A DNA stretch of 64,000 bases, taken from contig CAYVRP010000018.1 of assembly GCA_964454025.1 (NCBI GenBank), positions 30,395 to 94,394 on the forward strand, in the 5' to 3' direction. Source of the DNA: JAFGBI01 sp964454025. Its GTDB lineage: Bacteria > Myxococcota_A > Polyangia > Polyangiales > Polyangiaceae. The notes under the pieces were generated by a model, which was not told where the DNA came from, searched no databases, and worked only from the letters and a program-made list of their open reading frames with translations. Shown here one piece after another: positions 46,347 through 54,272 of this stretch; within the stretch, counting starts at the first letter, position 1; every line of letters begins with the position of its first letter. The position numbers were made by a program, and so were the translations under genes.

Positions 46347-46521
46347 ATTATGAGGACTGTGCATCCGTGACGACGGTGCGACGTTGGCTCTGCCGAGGCG
46401 GTGACGGCTGGAAGAAGGGGGGCCAGGGGGCGGAGCGCGGCGAATCGGCCAATGGGCCGACATCGTCGTGGCGACCCCCTGAGGGCCGCAGCAGCTCCCC
46501 GTGGCCCGGCGATGCTCCGGG

Positions 46522-46986
46522 TCAGAAGCGGCTGCTCACCGACAGAAACGTAAGCTTGTCGGTCGTCTCGCGGAGCCTGCCGACCAGCATGCGAACGATG
46601 CTCCAGAGCACCTCGTAGGCCAGATCCTTGTGGAGGAAGAGCAGGTCGTCGAAGCCGTCCTTCGGGATCGCCAGCAGGCGGCAGCGCTCGTGTACCCGCG
46701 CGTCGGCCGAGCGCGGCGACTCGTCGAGCAGCGCCATCTCGCCGAAGACCTGGCCCGGGCCGAGCACGGCGAGCGCCGCCTCGCCCATCCCGGGCACCTC
46801 GCGGCTGATGCGCACCCGGCCCTCGAGGATGAGGTAGAGCTTGTCGCCGGCGTCGCCGTGCTGAAAGATCTTGGTGCCGAGGGCGTGGGACTCCTCGGTC
46901 GCGACCTGCGCGATCAGCTCGCCCGCCTCGGGCTTCAGGCCCGTGAAGAGCTCGATTCGCTGCAGCTGGTCGGCGCGGTCGGTCAT
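46522..46986 (-). CDS. Cyclic-nucleotide-binding domain protein
   Basis: A 154-residue single-domain protein from ATG 46986. It is a cNMP-binding beta-roll: IFQHGDAGDKLYLILEGRVR, then the phosphate-binding cassette GQVFGEMALLDESPRSADAR with Glu and Arg positioned to hold the ribose and phosphate, followed by the C-helix (about residues 118-150). There is no helix-turn-helix, so it is not a CRP-type transcription factor. Such stand-alone domains usually regulate partner proteins or are relics of larger sensors. It lies upstream of lexA on the same strand, with a 214-base gap that contains the lexA promoter. The ligand (cAMP, cGMP or other) cannot be decided. Confidence 0.92.
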   Translation of the reverse strand: MTDRADQLQRIELFTGLKPEAGELIAQVATEESHALGTKIFQHGDAGDKLYLILEGRVRISREVPGMGEAALAVLGPGQVFGEMALLDESPRSADARVHERCRLLAIPKDGFDDLLFLHKDLAYEVLWSIVRMLVGRLRETTDKLTFLSVSSRF

Positions 46987-47071
46987 GGCGGGCCGGCCCA
47001 GTCTAACCCAGCGGGTCGAGCGGCGACCAGAAAGCCCCGCGGCCGCGGCTCGTCGCGGCGACGGCGAGGCC

Positions 47072-47995
47072 TCACTGCGTGAAGCGGATGTTCAACGGCG
47101 GCGTGGTGCCGGCGACGGGTTTGCCGTCGGCGTCGCGCGCGGGCTGGAAGCGGCGCGCCAGCGCGCACTGCCGGGCGCGGGCGGCGACGCCGAAGCCGCT
47201 CGGCGTCTCGCGCTGCACCGGCGCCGAGCGCGGTCGCCCACGGGCGGCCACGGACACCACGAGGGGCACGCGCGCCGAGCTCACCTGGGCCTGCTCTGCC
47301 TCGGCGGGGAACGGGCAGGTGCTCCAGGTCGTGCTGCCGAGGACGCCGGCGGGGCGCGAGAGATCCCGCACGGTGCGGCGCGGCGCGGAGTCCGCGAGGG
47401 TCCTCGGCGCTGGCGCGGTCGCCGCGCCGCCGCGGGCGGTGCCGTCGAGGACGGCGGTGGCGACCGTGCCGCCCGGCGCGCTGACCCCGCCCGAATAGCG
47501 CGCGCCCGCGGCCGTCACGAGGGTGAAGGCGTCGTCCGTCAAGTCCAGTGGCGCCTCCGGCTCGGGCGCCGCCGTGAGCGCTTCCCCCACGGCGGCTGCG
47601 GGCGGGGGCGACGGCGCGGCGAACACCGCCGCCGGGGGCGGCGAGGTGGGCGGCGCGTCCGCTGGGGGGGGCGCCGGAGCTGGCGCGGGAGGGGGCGGGG
47701 AGGGCTCGCCGGCGCACGCGGTATCGCTCCGGTCCGGGAACGCGCGGCGGCCGGCCGCCGCGAAGGCGCCCAGTGCCTCGAGCTCGCTCACCCCGGCGGC
47801 GACGGCCGCGCCGTGCACGAGCAGGGCGCCGCCCAGGCCGAGGGCGAGGCCGGCGCGCCGCTGCGGGTGGGCGTCGAGCCGCAGCACGGGACCCAGCGGG
47901 TCGCGCGGTGCGAGCTCCGGCCGCGGCGCCCAACGCCCCGGCGGCGCTGACGGCGCGCGCTCCATCGGAACCAGGCGCGAGGCGGCAGCTACCAT
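47072..47995 (-). CDS. TonB-like energy-transducing protein
   Basis: A 307-residue protein from ATG 47995, just after exbD. One membrane helix (RAGLALGLGGALLVHGAAVA, about residues 47-66) follows a cytoplasmic N-terminus. A long Pro/Ala-rich periplasmic stretch (PSPPPPAPAPAPPPADAPPT and neighbours) gives the extended TonB-like spacer. The last 60 residues are a compact domain ending QCALARRFQPARDADGKPVA and GTTPPLNIRFTQ, which resembles the end of a TonB C-terminal domain, although the usual YP motif is not seen. Its position as third gene after exbB and exbD supports a TonB role: passing the energy of the ExbBD motor to outer-membrane proteins. Similarity is modest, so the call rests partly on context. 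Confidence 0.72.
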   Translation of the reverse strand: MVAAASRLVPMERAPSAPPGRWAPRPELAPRDPLGPVLRLDAHPQRRAGLALGLGGALLVHGAAVAAGVSELEALGAFAAAGRRAFPDRSDTACAGEPSPPPPAPAPAPPPADAPPTSPPPAAVFAAPSPPPAAAVGEALTAAPEPEAPLDLTDDAFTLVTAAGARYSGGVSAPGGTVATAVLDGTARGGAATAPAPRTLADSAPRRTVRDLSRPAGVLGSTTWSTCPFPAEAEQAQVSSARVPLVVSVAARGRPRSAPVQRETPSGFGVAARARQCALARRFQPARDADGKPVAGTTPPLNIRFTQ

Positions 47996-48003
47996 TCGCG
48001 ATC

Positions 48004-48441
48004 CTACGGTCGGGCCGTGGTTTCTACCGGCGTCCCCGGGTCTACCCGGGAGGTCGCGAAGGCGATCTTGGCGATGCCCGCGCGCTTGAGCACGTCCAGC
48101 ACCCCGATGACCCGCCCGTGCTGGACCGCGTTCTCCGCCCGGATGACGGCGCGCAGGTCGGGGTGCTTCGATCGGGCGTCGCGGGCGAGCTCGGCGAGGG
48201 AGCCGCCGGGCGCAATCGGCTTGGAGTCCACGTAGGTGGCCCCGTTCGCGAGCAGCTCGACGCTGAATACCACCTGGACCTCCTCGCCGCTCGCGGCCTT
48301 CGGCAGGTCCAGCGGCAGGCCCGACTGCACGATGATCTTGGCGGTGACGATGAAGATGATCAGCAGCACCAGCGTGACGTCGACCATCGGCGTCACGTTG
48401 ATGTTGGTGATGATGGAGTCGTCCTCCTTGCCCGTGATCAT
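48004..48441 (-). CDS. exbD: ExbD/TolR-type motor subunit
   Basis: A 145-residue inner-membrane protein from ATG 48441, which shares its first base with the exbB stop. The single helix carries the essential aspartate: INVTPMVDVTLVLLIIFIV (Asp in 'MVDVT'). The periplasmic domain follows (VVFSVELLANGATYVDSKPI and AVIRAENAVQHGRVIGVLDV), ending IAFATSRVDPGTPVETTARP. The acidic residues expected just after the helix are replaced by KIIVQSGLPLDLPKA, a common variant. With ExbB it forms the proton-driven stator that energises the TonB-like protein encoded eight bases downstream. Confidence 0.93.
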   Translation of the reverse strand: MITGKEDDSIITNINVTPMVDVTLVLLIIFIVTAKIIVQSGLPLDLPKAASGEEVQVVFSVELLANGATYVDSKPIAPGGSLAELARDARSKHPDLRAVIRAENAVQHGRVIGVLDVLKRAGIAKIAFATSRVDPGTPVETTARP

Positions 48442-49118
48442 CAGGCCGCCTCTTCGGGCGGGGTTACGGCGTCCCGCGCCAGCAGGTGGGAGAGGACCAC
48501 GCGGCACAGGGCGTCAGTGTTCGCGAGGATGGCGCGGATGTGTCGCTGGAAGTAGTTGTAGGTGACCACGGCCGGGATCGCGACGCCCAGGCCGACCGCC
48601 GTGGCGACCAGCGCTTCCGCGATGGCGCTCATCACCTGGGTCGGGGCGCCGACCGCGGCGGTGGCGGCGGCGGTGGAATGGGTTCCGAGCGCCTCGAAGG
48701 CGGCGACGATCCCGATCACGGTGCCGAACAGCCCGATGAACGGGGCGATGTTGCCCAGCGTTCCCAGGAAGGCCACCCGGCGCTCCAGCTTGAGGCGTTG
48801 CAGCGAGGCCGCTCCCCGCATGGCCTCCTCCGCGGCCCGCGGCCCGCCGTCGGCCGCCATCAAGCCGGCGAGCGCGACCACGGCCTCGGCGCTCGGTGAC
48901 CGCTCCAGGCGCCGGCGCGCTCCCTCGAGGCCCGCTTCGCCGAGGGCCGCGCGGAGCTCGCCGGCGAGCTTGCCGATGTCGTCGCGCAGCGTGAGAAAGA
49001 ACCAGCTGCGCTCGAGCATGATGGCGACGGAGACGACGCTCAGGCCGACCAGGAGCCACATCACCCACTCGGCGCCAAAACCGACCATCAACCGCAGCAA
49101 CCACTGGACCAGGCTCAT
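48441..49118 (-). CDS. exbB: ExbB/TolQ/MotA-type proton channel protein
   Basis: A 225-residue inner-membrane protein from ATG 49118, with a good ribosome binding site (GGGAGAGG). There are three membrane helices: VMWLLVGLSVVSVAIMLERS (about 18-37), the conserved second helix around NIAPFIGLFGTVIGIVAAFE (about 122-141), and the third helix in SAIAEALVATAVGLGVAIPA (about 162-181). The conserved Pro and Thr/Ser residues lining the channel are present. It is first in the exbB-exbD-tonB-like operon on the minus strand. The proteins couple the proton gradient to outer-membrane transport or to motility-type functions. Transport is more likely here because a TonB-like gene follows. Confidence 0.94.
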   Translation of the reverse strand: MSLVQWLLRLMVGFGAEWVMWLLVGLSVVSVAIMLERSWFFLTLRDDIGKLAGELRAALGEAGLEGARRRLERSPSAEAVVALAGLMAADGGPRAAEEAMRGAASLQRLKLERRVAFLGTLGNIAPFIGLFGTVIGIVAAFEALGTHSTAAATAAVGAPTQVMSAIAEALVATAVGLGVAIPAVVTYNYFQRHIRAILANTDALCRVVLSHLLARDAVTPPEEAA

Positions 49119-49282
49119 CGAGTAGACCTCTCCCGGGGCGGTTCCCCGAAGTCGTGCCGCCGTCTACCACGCGCGGGCCGCCGCGGCACACGGGGAAGCC
49201 GGGGCGTGGGGATGCGCCAGGACACCACCGGCGGCGGCGCGGGCGGCCCGCGATGGGAAGGGCGCGCCCCCTGCCGGGGGCC

Positions 49283-49810
49283 TCAGCGAAACCAGGGGTC
49301 CACCGTGACGGGCCCCCCGCAAGCGCCGAGGAAGCGCGCGAGCCAGAGCGCGATCATCGCGAGGGCGACCGCGACCGCGGCCCGCTCGGCGCCGCGGGCG
49401 AGGCGTGGTGCCGTGAGCCACGAGGATCCGGGGATCGCGCGGCGCATCGCGAGCGAGAGCAGCGCCGCGCCGAGCGCCGGTACGGCCAGGAGCACGAACG
49501 GGTGCAGGGCTATCGCCTCGGCGAACCGACCGTTCAACAGCGCCCAGGTGGCCCGGGTCAATCCGCAGCCCGGGCAGGGCACCCCGAGCAGCCCGGCCAG
49601 TGGGCAGGTGGTGATGCCGCCGACCTCGCCCACCAGCAGCGCGGCGACACCCAACCCGACGAGCGACCGCAGGTCAGCCCAGTCTTGGGGGGAGACACCA
49701 AGGCCTGGTGCGGGTGCGGCGCCACGAGGGCTCGAACCTAACCCTTCGCTCGACACGTACGGCTCCGCGCCGCGCGCTGCCGTCGAGTCGGCCCGCGGCG
49801 CGTCGGGCAC
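49283..49810 (-). CDS. DUF2752 membrane protein
   Basis: A 175-residue protein from ATG 49810. An N-terminal Ala/Gly/Ser-rich region (residues 1-45) precedes three membrane segments (LVGLGVAALLVGEVGG; LHPFVLLAVPALGAALLSLA; AAVAVALAMIALWLARFL). Between the first two lies the DUF2752 motif CPLAGLLGVPCPGCGLTRAT followed by WALLNGRFAEAIALHP, with four cysteines in a C-x9-C-x2-C-like pattern. The family has no established function to my knowledge. It lies seven bases downstream of the zinc-ribbon/DUF4234 gene on the same strand, and the two are probably an operon of small membrane proteins. Confidence 0.9.
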   Translation of the reverse strand: MPDAPRADSTAARGAEPYVSSEGLGSSPRGAAPAPGLGVSPQDWADLRSLVGLGVAALLVGEVGGITTCPLAGLLGVPCPGCGLTRATWALLNGRFAEAIALHPFVLLAVPALGAALLSLAMRRAIPGSSWLTAPRLARGAERAAVAVALAMIALWLARFLGACGGPVTVDPWFR

Positions 49811-49817
49811 CGGGCGC

Positions 49818-51026
49818 TCACCCGCCCGAGCGCTGGGCCGCGGCCCAGATCTCGTTGAGATCGTTCACGAGGAACCACCACCAGAGCAGGATGTAGAGGA
49901 TGGCGCTCGGCGGCGAGCCAGGGGCCATGCCCGCGAGCTGACGGGCCTCGACGACGGCGGCGGGGACCGCGAAGAACCCGACGTAGACCAGACACAGGAT
50001 CGGGTTCACGTCGTTCTTGCGGCGGAAAGCGTTGAGCTCGTTCGCCATGGAGTAGACCGTCCAGAGCGCGTAGAGCCCGCAGGTGATCGAACTGAGCAGG
50101 AGCACCGCGATCGGGCTCCGGGTCTTGCCGATGGGGCCCCTGGTGGCGGTCGAGAGCCCAGCGCCGGGGGCCGGGGCGATGGCTCCCGCGGGGGGCATGG
50201 CTCCCGGTATTCCGGCGGGCGGGGCACCGAACGATGGGGCGGGAAACCCCATCGGGGCCATCGCACCGCCTGGCGCGCCCGCGGGCGCCGCGCCCATGGG
50301 GGCTCCGCCGAATGGCTGGGCGCCCATGGGGGCTCCGCCGAAGGGCTGCGCCCCGATGGCCGGTGCGGGCATGGGCTCGGAGCCCAGCGTGGGGGCGAGG
50401 GGCGGGGCGGCCACGGGCTGGGCGCCGATGGCCGGCGCGCCCATGGGGGCTCCGCCGAATGGCTGGGCGACCGGAGCCGGAGGCGCGGGCTGCCCCTCCA
50501 CCGGCGCCACGCCGACCGGAGCGGCCGCGGGCGCGGGTGCCCCCGCCGGTCCGGGGAAGCCCGGGCCCGCGGCGACGGTGCCCCCGAGCGGGTCTGCCGG
50601 TGCGAACGCGGGCGCGGGCGCCGGGGGGGTCGCCGCGGGAACCGGCTGGGCGAACGGCCCCGGCGCGGCAGGTGTCGGCTCCATCGGGGTGGGCGCGCTC
50701 CCCGCGGAGGGAGGTGCCACGCCGAGCATGGTCCCCTTCAACTTGGGGCGCACCGCGGCAGCGGCCGCCGGCGCCGCGGCCCCCGCGGAGGTGCCGGTCG
50801 CGGCAGCCGCGGCCGGTGCGGCAGCGGCCGCCGGTCCGGCGCCGGGGGCCGGCGCTGCAGGCGCCGGTCCGGCGTCGGCGGCGGGGCGCGGGACGGCGGC
50901 GGGCGCGTTCATCATCAGCATCGTGCCCTTGAACTTCGGGGCGCTGGCGCCCTTCAGGTTGAAGCCACACTTGCTGCAAGTCGTCGCCGTATCCGGATTC
51001 TGGGTCCCACAGTTCGGACAGAACAC
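49818..51026 (-). CDS. Zinc-ribbon protein with Pro/Ala-rich linker and DUF4234 membrane domain
   Basis: A 402-residue protein. GTG 51026 follows GGGAGGTGTTGA. The N-terminus is a zinc ribbon (MFCPNCGTQNPDTATTCSKC, two C-x2-C pairs). Residues about 30-285 are low-complexity Ala/Pro/Gly with repeated QPFGGAPMG units encoded by the 30-base repeats at 50291-50467. The C-terminal DUF4234 domain (about 295-400) has SPIAVLLLSSITCGLYALWT followed by VYSMANELNAF and two more helices (LVYVGFFAVPAAVVEA; AILYILLWWWFLVNDLNEIW). It is a membrane protein exposing a zinc ribbon on a long flexible arm. The role is unknown. It is divergent from the nuo operon across 330 bases. Confidence 0.88.
   Translation of the reverse strand: MFCPNCGTQNPDTATTCSKCGFNLKGASAPKFKGTMLMMNAPAAVPRPAADAGPAPAAPAPGAGPAAAAAPAAAAATGTSAGAAAPAAAAAVRPKLKGTMLGVAPPSAGSAPTPMEPTPAAPGPFAQPVPAATPPAPAPAFAPADPLGGTVAAGPGFPGPAGAPAPAAAPVGVAPVEGQPAPPAPVAQPFGGAPMGAPAIGAQPVAAPPLAPTLGSEPMPAPAIGAQPFGGAPMGAQPFGGAPMGAAPAGAPGGAMAPMGFPAPSFGAPPAGIPGAMPPAGAIAPAPGAGLSTATRGPIGKTRSPIAVLLLSSITCGLYALWTVYSMANELNAFRRKNDVNPILCLVYVGFFAVPAAVVEARQLAGMAPGSPPSAILYILLWWWFLVNDLNEIWAAAQRSGG
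50291..50467. repeat. Three 30-base repeats encoding QPFGGAPMG units
   Basis: Near-identical 30-base units (CGCCCATGGGGGCTCCGCCG plus AATGGCTGGG) lie at 50291-50320 and, with the last ten bases altered, 50321-50350, and again at 50438-50467. They encode the linker of the zinc-ribbon protein. They are internal to the gene and are not a CRISPR array. Confidence 0.8.
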
Positions 51027-51356
51027 TCAACACCTCCCGTGCCCGCCCCGGGCCGCTGGTGGCGTCGAGCCTACACGGCGAACGTCGCGTCGCTCAAGTG
51101 AATCGGTCGTGTCGGTCGTGCTTTGTCGCCCGACCCCTGGCGGCGCGCGCTGCGTCCGTCCCCGCCAGACGCTGGCTTCGGGGCGTCGACGGCGAGGGCT
51201 CCCTCGCACGCGGGACCCCGCGCCGTGGCTCGTTTTTCTGCCGGCGCCCGGTCTTGACACGCCCGTTTCGTCATCACTACGGTTCGGCCCGTTCGCGAAC
51301 CGGCGTCCGCTGACCTCGCGCAGGCCCGGCGTCTCGCCCGAATCGGCCCGAAGAGC
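51027..51356. other. 330-base divergent region upstream of the nuo operon
   Basis: This lies between the zinc-ribbon gene (minus) and nuoE (plus). It contains the nuo promoter candidate at 51254-51283 and nothing else I can support. The short frames here are shadows. Confidence 0.5.
51254..51283 (+). promoter_or_regulatory. Candidate promoter of the nuo operon
   Basis: A perfect TTGACA (51254-51259) is followed after 18 bases by TACGGT (51278-51283), a weak -10. The predicted start near 51290 would give a leader of about 65 bases before the nuoE ATG. Confidence 0.5.
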
Positions 51357-51842
51357 ATGGATTTTGCCCTGAGCCCGGAGCTCGATCGGGAGCTGGACGC
51401 GATCATCGCGCGGTACCCGACTCGGATGGCCGCCTGCATTCCCGCGCTCCACCTCTGCCAGCGCGCGAACGGAGGCTGGCTCTCCCCTTCCGCGATCGCG
51501 TTCGTGGCCTCGCGACTGGAGTTGCCGGCCGCCCACGTCCAGGGCGTGGTCACCTTCTACTCGCTGTTCAACCAGGCCCCCCCGGGCGAGCACCAGGTCT
51601 GGGTCTGTCGCACGCTCTCCTGCGCGCGCCGGGGCGCGGACACGATCCTGCGGCACTGCGAGCGCAAGCTCGGGGTCCGGGCCGGGGGGACCACGGGTGA
51701 GCGCCGGGTCACGCTGCGCACCGCGGAGTGTCTCGCCGCCTGCGGGGCGGGGCCGGTCATCCAAGTGGATCGCGAGTATCACGAGGACCTCACGCTCGAG
51801 AAGCTGGATCGCATCCTCGACCGGCTCCTCTACGAAGACTGA
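51357..51842 (+). CDS. nuoE: NADH-quinone oxidoreductase subunit E (24-kDa, 2Fe-2S)
   Basis: A 161-residue subunit of the NADH-oxidising module of complex I. The helical N-terminus (IIARYPTRMAACIPALHLCQ, then NGGWLSPSAIAFVASRLELP) and the thioredoxin-like domain are complete. The [2Fe-2S] ligands are present as C-x4-C in WVCRTLSCAR and C-x3-C in ECLAACGAGP. It passes electrons to or from the FMN subunit encoded next. ATG 51357 is the only good start. It is the first gene of the nuoEFJKLMN run and lies 70 bases before nuoF. The length is normal for bacterial NuoE. Confidence 0.96.
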   Translation: MDFALSPELDRELDAIIARYPTRMAACIPALHLCQRANGGWLSPSAIAFVASRLELPAAHVQGVVTFYSLFNQAPPGEHQVWVCRTLSCARRGADTILRHCERKLGVRAGGTTGERRVTLRTAECLAACGAGPVIQVDREYHEDLTLEKLDRILDRLLYED

Positions 51843-51912
51843 ACGCGGCGCCGCGGACGGCCTCTCCCGCGTGGGCGGGCGAGGCGGGGGACGGGATTTC
51901 GGCGAAACCAAG

Positions 51913-53277
51913 ATGATCCATCGGACCGAATACCTCACGCGATCCTTCGGCTCCCCGAACGGGTGGGGGCTGGCCGAGTACGAGCAGGGCGGCGGCTACC
52001 GGGCGGCGCGCAGGGCGCTCGCGACGCCGCGCGAGATCGTCGTCGCGGAGGTGAAGAAGGCCCACCTGCGCGGCCGGGGCGGGGCGGGGTTCGACTGCGG
52101 CCTGAAATGGAGCTTCATGCCCCCCGAGGACGGGGGGCCACGCTACCTCGTGGTCAACGGCGACGAGGGGGAGCCCGGGACCTTCAAGGACCGCGCGATC
52201 ATGGAGCAGAACCCCCACGCCGTGGTGGAGGGGGCGATCATCGGCGCGCACGCCATCGGCGCGAGCACGGTCTACGTGTACGTGCGCGACGAGCTGCACC
52301 GGGCCAAGGCGCGCCTCGAGGCGGCGATCGCCGAGGCGCGCGCGAAGGGCTACCTCGGGGAGCGCCCCTGCGGGCGGCCCGGCGCGATCGACATCCGGGT
52401 GCACAGCGGCGCCGGCGCCTACATCTGCGGCGAGGAGACGGCGCTGCTCGGCTCGCTCGAGGGGCGCCGCGGCGAGCCGCGCCTCAAGCCGCCGTTCCCG
52501 GCCGAGCGGGGCGCCTTCGGCCGCCCCACCACGGTCAACAACCTCGAAACCATCGCCATCCTGCCCACGGTGATCGAGCTCGGGGGCGAGGCGTTCTCGC
52601 GGCTGAGCGCGCTCCACCATTTCGACGACGGGGGTGTGCGCATCTTCGGTGTCAGCGGCCACGTCGTGCGCCCCGGGCTCTACGAGTGCGCCGTCGGGCT
52701 GACCTTGCGCGAGCTCATCTACGATCTGGGCGGAGGGGTGCTCGACGGGCGCCCCCTGCTCGCCGTCATCCCTGGCGGCTCGTCCTGCCCGGTGATGCGC
52801 CCGGACGAGGTGGTGGCGGTCCCGGGCGATCCGCGCTTCGCGCCCTACAACGGCGCCAGCGTCCTCGACCTGCCCCTCGGCGTCGACACGTTCCGGGCCG
52901 TCGGCGGGATGCTGGGGACCGCCTGCGCGATCGTGCTCAGCGACGCGGCGGACCCGGTCCTCGCGCTCGCCAACCTCATGCGCTTCTATCGCCACGAGTC
53001 TTGCGGGCAGTGCACCCCCTGCCGGGAGGGGTGCGGTTGGATCGAGCGCATCCTGGTCAAGGTGGTCGCCGGTCGGGCCTCGATGGAGGAGCTCGATCTG
53101 CTCACCGAGATCGCCTCCGACATGGTCGGCAACACCATCTGCGCCTTCGGCGACGGCGCCGCGCAGCCGGTGCTGTCGTTCCTCCGGAAGTTCCGCGGTA
53201 ATTTCGAGGACTACGTCCTCAACGGCGGGCGCGGGCAGACGCGCACGCTCCAGTGCTTGAGCGGAGAGGGCCCATGA
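51913..53277 (+). CDS. nuoF: NADH-quinone oxidoreductase subunit F (51-kDa, FMN, NADH site)
   Basis: A 454-residue NADH-binding subunit. ATG 51913 is chosen because the family begins around here; the open frame upstream overlaps nuoE out of frame. The NADH/FMN site has GRGGAGFDCGLKW, where most homologues have GFPTG, so Pro-Thr is replaced by Asp-Cys. It is followed by VNGDEGEPGTFKDRAIME and GAGAYICGEETALLGSLEG. The N3 [4Fe-4S] ligands are SCGQCTPCREGC and the later Cys in GNTICAFGDG. All functional residues seem present. It is followed after 37 bases by nuoJ, whereas nuoG, nuoH and nuoI, usually next, are absent from the window. Confidence 0.96.
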   Translation: MIHRTEYLTRSFGSPNGWGLAEYEQGGGYRAARRALATPREIVVAEVKKAHLRGRGGAGFDCGLKWSFMPPEDGGPRYLVVNGDEGEPGTFKDRAIMEQNPHAVVEGAIIGAHAIGASTVYVYVRDELHRAKARLEAAIAEARAKGYLGERPCGRPGAIDIRVHSGAGAYICGEETALLGSLEGRRGEPRLKPPFPAERGAFGRPTTVNNLETIAILPTVIELGGEAFSRLSALHHFDDGGVRIFGVSGHVVRPGLYECAVGLTLRELIYDLGGGVLDGRPLLAVIPGGSSCPVMRPDEVVAVPGDPRFAPYNGASVLDLPLGVDTFRAVGGMLGTACAIVLSDAADPVLALANLMRFYRHESCGQCTPCREGCGWIERILVKVVAGRASMEELDLLTEIASDMVGNTICAFGDGAAQPVLSFLRKFRGNFEDYVLNGGRGQTRTLQCLSGEGP

Positions 53278-53314
53278 GGCGAGCGCCTGGCCTGACCGGG
53301 GAAGACGGAAGAAC

Positions 53315-53929
53315 ATGACCGGCGTCCTGTACTTCGCCGCGTGCGTGCTCCTGGCGCTGGTCGGCGCGGCGGGCGTCGTCGGCGCCAGGAGCCCCATCCG
53401 GTCCGCGGTGGGGCTGCTCGCGTGCGTGCTGGGCATCGCGGGGCTCTTCCTCAAGCTCCACGCGGAGTTCCTCGCCGCCATCCAGCTCATCGTCTACGCG
53501 GGCGCGGTCGTCGTCTTGTTCGTCTTCGTGATCATGCTGCTCGGCCCGGACGCTGGGGGGGCGAGGCGCCCCGGTGGTGGGCAGCTCGCGCGCGGCGTCG
53601 GGGCGGTGATCGCGGCCGCGGTCGCGCTGGCGGCGCTCCTGCTCGCGGTGCCGGCCGAGGACGCCACGGTTTCGTTCTCGCCTGCGGCGATGGGGTTCGG
53701 GAGCGTCGAGGCCGTCGGCGGGCAGATCTTCGGCCGCGCGCTGGTCCCCTTCGAGCTCACGACCGCGCTGCTGGTGGTCGCCGTCATCGGGGCGGTCGCG
53801 GTGGCTCGCGCTCGCGGCGTCACGCGGCCGGGGGCGCCGCCGTCCGCGAACCCGACGGCGCGGCTCTTCGGCGGCCCCGTGCACCCGCGCGACGCGGGGC
53901 GACCGCTCGGGAAGGAGGACGCACCATGA
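53315..53929 (+). CDS. nuoJ: NADH-quinone oxidoreductase subunit J
   Basis: A 204-residue membrane subunit of the complex I proton-pumping arm, from ATG 53315. Five helices are visible, including the conserved third segment LHAEFLAAIQLIVYAGAVVV followed by LFVFVIMLLGP, which contains the pi-bulge helix typical of NuoJ. The C-terminus is a Pro/Arg-rich cytoplasmic tail. The last four bases overlap nuoK (ATGA). The length is normal. Confidence 0.95.
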   Translation: MTGVLYFAACVLLALVGAAGVVGARSPIRSAVGLLACVLGIAGLFLKLHAEFLAAIQLIVYAGAVVVLFVFVIMLLGPDAGGARRPGGGQLARGVGAVIAAAVALAALLLAVPAEDATVSFSPAAMGFGSVEAVGGQIFGRALVPFELTTALLVVAVIGAVAVARARGVTRPGAPPSANPTARLFGGPVHPRDAGRPLGKEDAP

Positions 53930-54243
53930 CGCCGCTCGGGACGGCCGCGGAACACTACGTCGCCGTGGCGGCGGTGATCTTCACCATCGGCGCCATCGGG
54001 TTTCTGGTGCGTCGCAACGTGCTGGTCCAGCTCATGAGCATCGAGTTGATGCTGAACGCCTCGAGCCTCACGCTGGTGGCCTTCAACCGGGTGCACGGGG
54101 CGGACCTGACCGGCCAGGTCTTCGCGTTCTTCACCATCGCCATCGCGGCCGCCGAGGTGGCCGTCGGCCTGGCGATCGTACTCGCTTTCTACCGGCTCCG
54201 CGCGTCCGTGCATAGCGACGAGGCGGACACGCTGCGCCACTGA
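53926..54243 (+). CDS. nuoK: NADH-quinone oxidoreductase subunit K
   Basis: A 105-residue, three-helix subunit from ATG 53926, overlapping nuoJ and preceded by AAGGAGG. It has the conserved IGFLVRRNVLVQLMSIELML, followed by NASSLTLVAF with the membrane glutamate (SIELM) that takes part in proton transfer, and the second glutamate in TIAIAAAEVAVGLAIVLAFY. The size is as expected for the family. Confidence 0.96.
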   Translation: MTPLGTAAEHYVAVAAVIFTIGAIGFLVRRNVLVQLMSIELMLNASSLTLVAFNRVHGADLTGQVFAFFTIAIAAAEVAVGLAIVLAFYRLRASVHSDEADTLRH

Positions 54244-54272
54244 CCGGTGCCCCCTCGCTCGCGGCCTCCACC

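Noticed and set aside
50291..50467. CRISPR-like 30-base repeats
   Set aside because: The units lie in frame within a Pro/Ala-rich coding linker, two are directly adjacent without spacers, and there are no cas genes.
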